From NCBI GenBank assembly GCA_025667525.1, contig CM046882.1, positions 216,922,592-216,986,591 of the forward strand: a stretch of DNA of 64,000 nucleotides. Reading direction: 5' to 3'. The stretch comes from Glebionis coronaria (taxonomy: Eukaryota; Streptophyta; Magnoliopsida; Asterales; Asteraceae). The translations under genes were made by a program, and so were the position numbers. The notes beneath the pieces were generated by a model, which saw only the letters and a program-made list of their open reading frames with translations, made no database searches and was not told where the DNA came from. The first letter of the stretch is position 1; each line of letters starts with the position of its first letter. Shown here piece by piece: positions 1 through 9,744 of this stretch.

Positions 1-1
1 T

Positions 2-1070
2 ATAGCCGAAGACGTGTTTATCAAAGTTGGCACATTTACTTTCCCGGTCGATTTTGTCGTAGTTGATTATGAAATGGACCCTCGTATTCCTTTAATACTT
101 GGTCGGCCATTCTTGATAACCGTACGTACTTTAGTAGATGTGGCCGAGGGTGAGTTAATCTTACGAGTCGGGGATGATTCAAAAGTTTTTAAAATGGGGA
201 AGCTTACAGGCAAATCTTTTGGACGAGAATCAGTGAATATGATAAATGTGCTCGATGAATTTGTTGTGTACGACAATCCTCTATTCGATTCTTCCATCGA
301 CAATCCACTCTTTGAAGATAATGTGGATGATTCTCACTCCATTCTGGAACCTTCTCCCATTTATGATTCTCCACCGGTCTTTGATGCTTATGATGATGAT
401 GATTCTAGCTCAGATTCGGATGACTTTGATTGTACTTCTGAGTATCCCGAGCTGCCTACATATGATGATTTTGATGAGGCTGATACTCTTTCGAGCGATT
501 CTTCACACAATGAAGATCCTCCGCCATCACTCGATCCTACTTTGGACGATTATTCATTTGAGGAAGATTTCTCTGAATTTCTCAACACTTACTTCCCTCA
601 TGAGAGTGATGCTCCTCCTTATGACTTTGAAGAGTATCGTCTTGATCCTACTTTAGATTTGAAGCACATTCTCAAAGGAGAAGAAACCGATCGACACCGA
701 AATCCGTTGCACCTATGATTTGACACCTCTTTGTCCCCCTTCTGAGGACGAGGTTGTGCTTCTTTGCGGATCTTCTTCACACTCGGCTGAGCTTGAGTGT
801 TATTTTCCCCTGAAGGAAAAGGTGTTCGATCCCGGTATTGAAGTCTTTAAGCCATCTCAGTATCCACCTGATGAAATAAAAGGAAAAATCTTTGGACATT
901 TTGAAGACATGCTTGCACTTCACCCTTGCTTCCACCGTGCTCAATCGCAGCTTAAGGGAACCTTGCCTACTCTTCTTTGGCTTGCCTTGTTCGCCTTAAG
1001 CTTGTGTTATTTGCTCGATGAAAACTATGTCTTTGATCCTGGTGGATATGTTTCATGCTACTTCCGTTGA
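2..1070 (+). pseudogene. A1 gag-pro remnant: retropepsin end, acidic tail and extra C-terminal segment
   Basis: The frame is open from the window edge. Residues about 1-65 match the C-terminal half of the Athila aspartic protease in A3 and A4 (ILGRPFL and RVGDDSKVFKMGK). About residues 80-215 are acidic, rich in Asp, Ser and Pro, and probably disordered. The frame stops at 718; a +1 frame carries on at once (from about 690) to 1070, so one indel probably separates the halves. The last 115 residues match no domain known to me. They hold a hydrophobic stretch, LPTLLWLALFALSLCYLL, long enough for one membrane helix. In A3 and A4 the protease is followed by about 700 codons of RT, RNase H and integrase; here these are absent. 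What the extra segment does is unknown. Confidence 0.75.
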
Positions 1071-1434
1071 TGATCAAGGTCGAGTCAGGCTCACGACTCG
1101 GTAAACAAAAACCAAGCGCTTCTTGGGAGGCAACCCATGCATCTATATTTTCGCTTTCTTTATCATAAGTGTAGGGGAGACCCTTTGGCTTACTATTTCC
1201 TCTCCTCACTTCTTAATCAGGGATTCGAGTTTCAATGATCCACTCTTGATGATTCTTGACGACCCGTGACTCCGTGTTCTACTTCTTCCCGGTTCTATCC
1301 TAAACTCTTTTCGATTCACTATTTTATATTTTCTCAATATTAAAATAGGAATCTCTTTAGTTGTCCTTTCCTTAGCGAGATTTAAACAAAGTGCACAATG
1401 TCCTAAGTGTAGGGGAGCTTCCTCCCACATGCTT

Positions 1435-1475
1435 AAACATTGAGGACAATGTTTATCTTAAGTGTGTGGGGGGGA
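1435..1475 (+). other. A1 conserved hairpin and internal G-rich tract
   Basis: AAACATTGAGGACAATGTTT folds as an 8-bp stem with an AGGA loop. The identical 20-mer is in A2 (10127-10146) and A3 (17239-17258, minus) and, with one change, in A4 (23592-23611, minus). A run of seven or more G follows within about 20 nt, resembling a polypurine tract but about 1.6 kb upstream of the real one. The role is unknown. Confidence 0.65.
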
Positions 1476-3072
1476 CTTCTATCGAAGTTAAGTGGTCTTT
1501 TCCTTGTATTTGTCCTCATTTTAACCGGAAAATCAATTTTTCGACATTTTTCAAAATTTTTGATCTATTTTGGCCTATTAGTTTTTCCCTTTGTTTAGTT
1601 ATTTTCTTTCCTTATTGGAATAAATGTTTAATAAGTGGTTTTAATTTCCAAACGTTGTGAATCTTTTGACTTAATCCGAGTTTACTCTAGCTAGTATCCT
1701 TAACGTGTTTAAGTCAAGTTTTGCTAGGTTTTATATAGGGAGCTATAAAACACGAAAGTCTTAACTCTCACGGGTTAAGAACAAGAACTTTTCGCAAGTT
1801 CCTATAATTGATCCTAGAGAGTCGTTTATCAAGGGAACTTTAAAATGCGATTTCTAAACTTGAAAAAGTCCAAGATTTGCAAGATCCTATAGGCGACTCG
1901 AAAACCCAAAACTTTGATTTATAGGCTAAGTATCCACGAGTCTCATTCCTTGAGATTTTAAACTGTGGAGAACGAGAGATGATAGAGCCAATTATAAGTT
2001 CAGTATTCTTTCGTGAATTTATGTGAGTTAATTATAAGCCTATTCTCCCATCGCTTGCTAATAAATTTATCTGCTAATAAATAAGGTTGTACGATTTGAA
2101 AAGTTACTTAGCTTCTAGCCCCAGATCGTTTAAAAGTTGCTCGGTATGGATTAGAGTTCATAGCCAAGGCATAACTTATTGAAGCGGGACGCGAAGATTG
2201 GCGAGTCCGAAAAGGCCCTAACAAGGCATGAGGGCTATATTTTGTTGCTAAAGATCCAAAGTGATGTGAAGAATCATTTATCGAAAATCAATATGAAGGA
2301 TCGAGACACACGACGTAAAGCAAAACTCCCCAAAAGTCATGGAGAAGTGTATCCGAAAAGACCCTAACAAGGTATGAGGATAAATAGATCCAAGTCGTAA
2401 AAGGAGGCGGATCGTTGTATATCAATGTCCAAAATAAAGATTGGAGAAAAATGAAAAAGTCGTGGTCCAAGTATGAATCTCTCAAAACTTCAAAGTGAAG
2501 AATTCCTATTATGAAGAGAAGACCATTATTTCATGAACGTCTCTCAAGATTTGAAGTATGAAGTCGCTGCCAAATATCGGTCCGAGAAAGGTCTCAAATC
2601 GCGAAGCGAGTTATGCCAAGATATGAACTTTATGAGGTCCCGAGAAGCAGTTTTAAAAGATTTGGTCCTTTAGCTAGCTATTGATTAAATCGTTCACTTT
2701 ATTTTCAGACTAAATAATTATCGAAATAAGTCAAACAATGCATCCTCGTGATCATTCAAGACAATAATAAAATATAAGAGATGCCCCTAGGAATAAGGGA
2801 GTCTAAGTGAATAATTGGCCCACATGAGTTCGTGTTAGTCTACTAACTTATAATAACAATGATATCGTTATTAAGCTTGGTTTGGAGAAAGTGAAAACTT
2901 GAGGATGATGATTATTCATAACATTTTCAAAACCCAAGGTATGCTTTTGATTTCTTTATTTTGTATGTTTTTAATTTTCTATCTCTTTAATAAAGGCCAA
3001 CGTGGATTGATTATGATGAAAAGTGTAATCTTGCTTTGTAACTAATGCATTGCATGAGGACATTGCAATGGT

Positions 3073-3087
3073 CAAGTGTAGGGGATT
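3073..3087 (+). other. A1 polypurine tract
   Basis: AAGTGTAGGGGATTT lies directly before the LTR start TGATAGG. A4 has the same arrangement next to its 3' LTR. Plus-strand DNA synthesis in Ty3/gypsy elements starts from such a tract. Confidence 0.7.
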
Positions 3088-3585
3088 TGATAGGTGTGTA
3101 AACACCCATCTTTTCTACCACTTAATTACAGTAATAACCGGACCAAAACATGTATTTTATGTCTTTTATGTCGGAACTATGCGTGGTTTGTGTTTTTGTT
3201 GTGATTTAGGACGAAAAGGTGAAATGTGGAGAAAACACGGACATTCACGGTCATTTACGGACTTTTATTGAAGAAAAAGATGAAAGACGAAGTCGAGAAA
3301 TCAAGAGTGGAAAGAAACGGAAGTCCACGACCAATTCTGAAGATTTATCGAAGAAAAAGTCAAAAGACGGAAGTTTATCAAAAGCCGAAGAATTCAAGTC
3401 TATTTTATTGAAGAATTTAAAGACGAGTTCAAAAGAAATCCCAAGCCACAAGTCATTATAGTCCAAGTTTAAAGAAGATTAGAAGAAAAGGACTAATGAC
3501 GCTATTAATGAAGATTAAAGAAGGAAGGACCTAATCTTGTAATTAAGAGAAAAGGAAAGAGGGGAGGAAGCTTCCTAATCCTCCC

Positions 3586-3595
3586 CTATATATAG
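3586..3595 (+). promoter_or_regulatory. A1 LTR TATA box
   Basis: CTATATATAG follows a C-rich run, about 500 nt into the LTR. A4 has CCCTATAAATA at the matching place. It probably marks the U3/R transition. Confidence 0.55.
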
Positions 3596-4069
3596 ATTAG
3601 GACTAGCTAAGTTTATTTGTTGTTGGCTAAGTGTGACAATTAGCTATTCCACCATTTAAATATCTTGCCATTTAATTTCTTGTCAAATTTAAATACCTTG
3701 TCTTTCACCTTAAATTCATTTAATTTCAAGTAAGTTTTCATTTAATTATTGTCAATCTTTACTTTATCTTGTCAATCTCTTATCTACCTTTCTTAATCTT
3801 TGATTTATGTGTTTATGTTTATGTTCATGATCATGCTTTTATTTTGATCCAAGTGATTTTTGATTATTGTGGTTAAAGTTGTTTGATTTGTTGATTTTAA
3901 TTGTTTGTTGACGTTTATCTGTTGATTCGTTACTGTTTAAATTAATCTTTGTGTTGATTTTGGTTGAATTTTGTGTTAGATCGTGTTTGTCTGTAATCCC
4001 TTGTTCTTCGGGGGAGTTTGTTGTGTTTCTGATCTTTCCAGGAATACTTCCGAACCAAGTAGGAGGGAA

Positions 4070-4670
4070 AGTGCTCATTCGGAACTCCAAAGTTCCGAGT
4101 CAAGGGTTCATCCGGAAGATTTTGGGACAAGCAAAACTTCCGAGTCAAGCTGTTCATCCGGAACATTCAAAGTTCCGGACGAAGGGAAACTTCCGACTCA
4201 AGCTCTGTTCATTCGGAACTAAAAAGTTTCGGATCAACTTACTTCATTCGGAACTTAAAAAGTTCCGGATCAAGAAGACTCATTCGGAACCTCAAAAGTT
4301 CCGAATCAAGGGGTTGTTCATTCGGAACTTAAAAATTCCGAATAAACTTCCGAATCAAGGGGCTAGTTCCGGATCAGTGTTTGTTCATTCGGAAGTTTTA
4401 GAACTTCCGAATCAAGGAGGTTCATTCGGAATCTTCCGAATCAAGGGTTAATCATAAGTTCCGAATCAAGGCAAGTTTTAGAAGTTCCGAATCAGTAAAG
4501 TTCCGAACGAAGGATTGTTTTGGATAAGTGACATATTCAGATCAATTTGTTCCGGATCAAGGATTTTGGAAATATTCCAAGCGAAGAAGAATCATTTCAA
4601 CCGAAGGTGACATTCCGGACGAGTGATTGTTCCAAACGAAGGTTTATTCCGAATGAGCTGTATTCAGGTT
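4070..4670 (+). repeat. A1 LTR array of TTCGGAAC/GTTCCGAA inverted-repeat units
   Basis: About fifteen imperfect units of roughly 28-35 bp, each built from CATTCGGAACT, a short A-rich spacer, AAGTTCCGAATCAAG. Many are local inverted repeats able to form hairpins. They lie downstream of the TATA box, so they would be in the leader RNA. A4 and C1 carry related TTCCG-type arrays in their leaders. Confidence 0.75.
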
Positions 4671-5078
4671 CTTATTAGCTTTTGTCTTTGATTTTTATTT
4701 TCAAGCTTTATTTTTCCTGCCTTTTATTTAGTTGCACTTTAAATTATTAGCCTTAGCTTTATTTTAGTGTTGCCTTAGTTTAAGTTTTAGTTGCGTTTTA
4801 TGTTTGCCTTAGTTAGATTTAAGTTTGCGTCATTTACTTTAGTGCCCTTTAATCTCAGTCACGTTTTTAAATACTTGCACCTTTATTTTAATTAGACTTA
4901 GATTTACTTTAAGAGCACCTTTACTTTAATTGTTTTGGCATTTTTATTTAAAAAAACACTACAACGACACATCTTTGATTCCACCAAAAACAATAGAGTC
5001 ACACATTAAACACAAGTTTTTCAATTCGAAGAGACATACTTAAACGAATCTTTTTACCTGGCCAAAAGCCTTGTATCA

Positions 5079-5491
5079 GGAACTCATGGCTCCAACGGTC
5101 AAGTTCCTCGTCAAAATCATGTTGCTCCACCGGGACAAAATAGGTATAACAATGGGAATAATTTTAACCGTGGTAACCAAGGGAATTTAAATCAAGGAAA
5201 TGGGTTTAATGCTAATCAAAATAATCAAGGTTTTCACTATAACCAAAATGATTTGTCAAGCTACATTAAAACGAATGAGGCAAATTTGAAAGCTTTTCAA
5301 AATAATGTTCAAGGACAAATGGCAACTTTGAAAAATAAGTTTCAAAATACGATCAAGGGGCAAAATAACAAGATTGAGCTTAACCAACAAAGATTTGAAC
5401 AAATACTAGAGCAAAACCAAAACCGTTTTTAGCTAATATTAGAGCAAAGTCAAAATCGAATGCAACAAAGTTTGGAACAAGGTCAAAAAAA
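5079..5491 (+). pseudogene. A2 gag C-terminal fragment
   Basis: The frame from 5079 encodes an Asn/Gln/Gly-rich tail (RYNNGNNFNRGNQGN) followed by a Gln-rich predicted coiled coil, as after the zinc knuckle in A3 gag. The N-terminal capsid region and knuckle lie left of the A1 insertion, outside the window. A TAG stop is in frame at 5430-5432, and the frame shifts in an A-run near 5490 before the protease frame. Its role would have been nucleocapsid assembly. Confidence 0.7.
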
Positions 5492-6721
5492 TTGCTTTTG
5501 ATGTTTGATTCTTTCATGAGCAAACCTTCCTCGTCTTCCGGTGGCTTAACTAGTAACACCATTCCAAACCCGAAGGGTGAGATGAAAGCTATAACCACAC
5601 GTAGTGGGAAGGCTTTAGACGGATCTTTGCTTCCACATGTGAGCACCTCTCCGGTGAGGGAAGTGGAGCAAGAACTCGAGGTGGTTGAAGAAAAGGAAAT
5701 TCCTATTCCACCAAAGGTAGACCAATTGCCTATTCCGGAACCCGAGCTTCCGAAGACTAAACCCACACTACCCTACCCTTCGAGACTTAACAAAGAGAAG
5801 CTCCGCGAAAAGACCAATGCTCAAATGTCTACGTTTCTTGAGGTATTTAAAAAATGTATATTAATCTTCGCGGATGCATTGCTTAACATGCCTAAGTTTG
5901 CTTCAACAATGAAAAGGATGATGAACGATAAAAAGAAATTGATCGAAGTGTCTACATCTTTAAATGAAAGTTGTTCCGCAGTTCTCTCTAAAAAGTTTCC
6001 CAAAAAGCTTAGAGACCCCAGTCAGTTTTTGATACCATGTGATTTCCCTAATATGGAAGAATGCTTAGCATTAGCCGATCTTGGCGCTAGCATTAATTTG
6101 ATGCCTCTTTCCGTGTGGAAAAGGTTATCACTTCCCGAGCTTACACCTACTAAGATGACTCTCGAGCTAGCGGATCGATCGACCGCCTTTCCAAAAGGTA
6201 TAGCCGAGGACGTGTTAGTCAAAGTAGGAAAGCTCATCTTCCCAGCGGATTTTGTAATTTGTGATTATCCGGAAAATTTTCGTGTGCCTCTTATTTTGGG
6301 AAGACCGTTTTTAAATATGGCTAGTTCTATAGTTGACATGAGAGCGGGGAAATTGACTTTATGTTTTGATGATGAAAGTATCACACTTTATGTTGGTAAT
6401 ATCTCGAGACCTTCTTCCGAGTGTGATGAGGAACCAATCAATCAAATCGATGTGATTGATGTTTCTAGTGAAGAAGTTTCACAAGTTATTCTTAGTTTTT
6501 CGGATATTTCCAAAAGTGGCAATCCCACTTCAGCGAATCCGCTTATCTCTTTGGCTAAACCTCCACTCACTCCATTTGGGGGAGGGGACTTCGTTCTAGA
6601 AGAGCTCAATGATAATGGTCATTCAAAAATCGATAAGGAAATTGATGATTACCTTAGCAAACCATTCGATCCTAGTGAGTTGATAGTGAGAATTTTGATC
6701 CCGAGAGAGATATTGCGTTGA
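5492..6721 (+). pseudogene. A2 gag-protease segment
   Basis: A 409-codon stretch. Residues about 30-60 hold NPKGEMKAITTRSGKA, a motif marking the gag/protease linker in this group (also in A3 and A4). A Pro-rich linker follows, then the retropepsin-like domain with LADLGASINLMP (catalytic Asp near nt 6075) and ILGRPFL. The first Met is internal to the polyprotein, so it is not a true start. The frame is lost near 6695, where a one-base shift moves reading to the pol frame. The domain would process the polyprotein. Confidence 0.75.
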
Positions 6722-8589
6722 TTGAAAAGTTGTTGAATATGGATCCTTTTGAATCACCACCTTTGGAATTAAAAGTTGTGAGTGAAAATGAGACTAAAGT
6801 GAAAACATCTATTGAAGAAGCAACCGAATTAGAACTTAAGGAACTTCTCACTCATTTGGAGTATGCTTTTCTTGAAGGAACGGATAAATTACCGGTGATT
6901 ATTGCTAAGGGATTAAAGGACCATTAAAAGGATGAACTTATTAAAGTGCTTAAGAAACATAAACGGGCCATTGCATGGAAAATCTCCGACATTAAGGGTA
7001 TAGATCAAAAATTTCGTACTCATAAAATTCTAATGGAGGAAGATTATTAACCCGCTATCCAAAATCAAAGAAGGGTCAATCCAAAGATTCATGAGGTGAT
7101 CAAAAAGGAAGTCACTAAACTTCTAGACGCTGGAATGATCTACCATATCTCGGATAGTCCATGGGTTAGTCCCGTGCATTGTGTTCCAAAGAAAGGAGGA
7201 ATGACGGTTGTTACTAATGAGGATAATGAATTGATTCCTACTAGACTTGTGACCGGTTGGCGTGTTTGTATCTACTATAGGAAGCTTAATGATGCCACTA
7301 GGAAGGATCATTTTCCATTACCTTTTATGGATCAAATGTTAGAGAGACTAGCGGGAAATGAATTCTATTGCTTTTTGGATGGATTTTCCGGCTATTTCCA
7401 AATTCTCATTGACCCTCGTGATCAAGAAAAGACCACATTCACTTGTCCTTATGTAACATTTGCTTATCAAAGAATGCCTTTTGGATTATGCAATGCTCCG
7501 GGGACGTTCCAAAGGTGTATGATGGCCATTTTCCATGATATGATCGAAAAAACCATGGAAGTCTTCATGGATGATTTCTTGGTTTTCGGGGAGTCTTTCA
7601 CTTCATGTCTCTCTAACTTAGAAAGAATGTTGCAACGTTGTGAGGAAACGAATCTTGTGCTTAATTATGAAAAATGTCACTTCATGTGCAAAGAGGGAAT
7701 TGTGTTAGGACATAAGATCTCTAAGGCCGGTATTAAGGTTGATAGGGCTAAAATCGACGTGATTGCCAAATTACCTCCACCTACCACCGTTAAGGGAGTT
7801 CGGAGTTTTCTCGGCCATGCCGGCATCTATAGACGTTTTATTCAAGACTTCTCTAAGATAGCTCGGCCTATGACCCATCTTTTGGAAAAAGAGACTCCAT
7901 TCCTCTTTTCGGATGAGTGTATTCAAGCCTTTGAGATGATTAAAAGGAAATTAACCAAATCTCTGATTTTAGTTGCTCCGAATTGGGACCTACCTTTTGA
8001 AATTATGTGTGATGCTAGTGATTACGCGGTAGGTGCGGTTTTGGGGCAACGTAAGTCAAAACATTTCTTGCCTATACACTATGCAAGTAAGACAATGACG
8101 GATGCTCAAACAAAGTACACTACAACGGAAAAGGAGTTACTTGCCGTTGTGTATGCTTTTGAAACGTTTAGACCATATTTCGTCTTGTCTCAAACCATAG
8201 TGTATACGGACCACTCGGCTATCAAATATCTTGTTAATAAACAAGATGCTAAGCCGAGGTTGCTCCGGTGGATTCTCCTCCTTCAAGAATTTAACTACAA
8301 AATTATAGACAAAAAAGGATCCGAGAATCTCGCGGCCGATCATTTATCTTGACTTGAGAATCCTCACCAAAGCGATCAAGAGAATAAAGAAATCAATAAA
8401 AAATTTCCTCTCGAGAGGCTTGGTATGATTGCTTTTCGTGGTGATGATAGTACCCCATGGTTTGCGGACATTTCAAATTACCATGCGGGGAAATTTGTGA
8501 TCAAGGGTATGTCGGCCCAACAAAAACGAAAGTTTTTCAAGGATATATCCTATTACTTTTGGGACGACCCCTATTTGCTTCGTATGTGA
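6695..8589 (+). pseudogene. A2 pol: reverse transcriptase and RNase H, with stops
   Basis: One frame runs through with in-frame stops at 6925-6927, near 7048, at 8350-8352 and at 8587-8589. RT begins with [12 protein letters not shown] and has CVPKKGG, the Athila-type [12 protein letters not shown] and the catalytic FMDDFLVFG. RNase H has [14 protein letters not shown] and [10 protein letters not shown]. Domain order RT-RNase H-integrase is gypsy-type. The Asp of CIDYRKLN is Tyr here. Stops separate RT/RNase H from integrase, so it is non-functional. Confidence 0.85.
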
Positions 8590-9744
8590 GTGGATCAAGT
8601 GATTCGTAGGTGCGTGTTTGGTAAAGAAGCTCAAGATATCCTTAAATCTTGTCATGAGGGACCCACCGGGGGACATCATGGTGCCAATGCCACCGCGAAG
8701 AAAGTCTTTGATGCCGGTTTCTTTTGGCCTTCCATATATCGTGTTGCCCAAGACTTGGTCAAGACTTTTGATGCTTTTCAACGTCAAGGAAAGAACTCAC
8801 AAAGGGATGAAACGCCTAAAAACATTATCCAAGTTTTTGAAATCTTTGACATGTGGGGAATTTATTTAATGTGGCCATTTCCATCATCGAAAGGAAATAA
8901 TTATATTCTCATAGTTGTGGACTATTTGTCTAAATGGGTTGAAGCCAAGGCTTTACCCACGAATAATGCTCGAGTTGTGGTGAAATTTTTGAAACAACTC
9001 TTCGCTAGGTTTGGAACTCCACGGGCTATTATAAGTGATCATGGGACCCTTTTTTGTAATGAACAATTTGAAAAAGTTCTAAATAAATATGGTGTCACTC
9101 ATCGACATTCGACGGCTTATCACCCTCAAATGAGTGGTCAAGTGGAGGTTTCAAACCGAGCTCTTAAGAGAATTTTGGAGCGTTTTATTGGAGAAAGTCG
9201 TACTTCATGGTTGGATAAATTGGATGATGCATTGTGGGCTTTCCGTACGGCTTACAAGACGCCAATTGGTTGCACACCATTTAGGTTGGTCTGTGGAAAG
9301 GCATGCCACTTGCCAATTGAACTCGAACATAAGGCGTATTGGGCTCTTAAGCATTGTAACTTTGATTTGAGGACCGCGGGTGATCATCGCAAGGTTCAAT
9401 TGAATGAACTAAGTGTATTAAGGTATCAAGATTATGAAAATTCTTTGATCTATAAAGAGAAGACTAAGAGGATTCATGACTCTAAGATCAAAAACCTCAT
9501 TTTCAATGTTGGTGATCAAATCCTCTTATTCAACTCTAGACTTAAGATTTTCTCGGGCAAGCTTAAATCCCGTTGGTCCGAACCATTCACCATTTCACAA
9601 AGTTTCCCTTATGGCACCGTTGAGCTAGCTCAAAAAGACGGGGCTAACTTTAAGGTGAATGGTCATCGAGTGAAACACTACTTTAGAGGGGACATACCTA
9701 CGGAGGTTGTTCCGGATCTTCAAACTTTCCCTAAGGACCAATGA
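8590..9744 (+). pseudogene. A2 integrase, zinc and catalytic residues lost
   Basis: A 384-codon open stretch in the same frame as RT. The N-terminal HHCC zinc region keeps [11 protein letters not shown], but the usual CDSC pair (present in A3 as CDSCQRQG) reads FDAF. The first catalytic position, GIDFMGPF in A3 and A4, reads GIYLMWPF, so the first Asp of the D,D-E triad is gone. SDHGTLF keeps the second Asp and QVEVSNR the Glu. The C-terminal part has the KSRWSEPF motif common to gypsy integrases. The length is near normal, but the enzyme should be inactive. Confidence 0.82.

Larger units (their letters stand above)
1071..3087 (+). other. A1 3' noncoding region
   Basis: About 2 kb between the last stop and the LTR, with no convincing gene. 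It aligns with the 3' regions of A4 and A3. In order it holds a block shared with the A4 post-integrase sequence (about 1075-1140), a hairpin 20-mer at 1435-1454, a G-rich tract at 1462-1475, a conserved block with a second hairpin at 1785-1801, two copies of a 28-nt repeat (2206-2233 and 2352-2379), and the terminal purine tract. Small open frames here look like chance. Confidence 0.7.
1..5078 (+). mobile_element. A1: Athila-type Ty3/gypsy element, 3' part, non-autonomous
   Basis: The 5' LTR and most of gag lie left of the window. Visible are the end of a retropepsin-like domain, an acidic low-complexity tail, a short extra coding segment, about 2 kb of 3' noncoding sequence, a purine tract and a 1991-bp LTR. 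The noncoding part and LTR align with those of A4, so A1 is a relative of A4, but no RT, RNase H or integrase lies between protease and 3' region. The right end is TGTATCA at 5078, then GGAAC, the predicted target duplication. A2 gag resumes there, so A1 lies inside A2. Confidence 0.85.
3088..5078 (+). repeat. A1 3' LTR (1991 bp)
   Basis: It starts TGATAGG after the purine tract and ends TGTATCA, so the ends are TGATA...TATCA. The first ~450 nt and the last ~130 nt align with the A4 LTR in sense orientation, which fixes both ends. The middle holds an array of CGGAACTT/AAGTTCCG units. The partner LTR lies left of the window, so divergence cannot be read. Open frames at 3050-3460 and 3839-4451 are shadows of LTR sequence. 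Confidence 0.82.

Noticed and set aside
2179..2367. 62-codon Lys-rich frame in the A1 3' region
   Set aside because: It covers the conserved 28-nt repeat pair, but the frame is not kept in A3 or A4, so conservation there is not at protein level.
4070..4670. TTCCG-type arrays as heat-shock elements, as in heat-activated copia elements
   Set aside because: The heat-shock element needs GAA and TTC spaced by two bases in alternation. Here TTC and GAA are mostly one base apart (TTCCGAA, TTCGGAA), so the match is not met.
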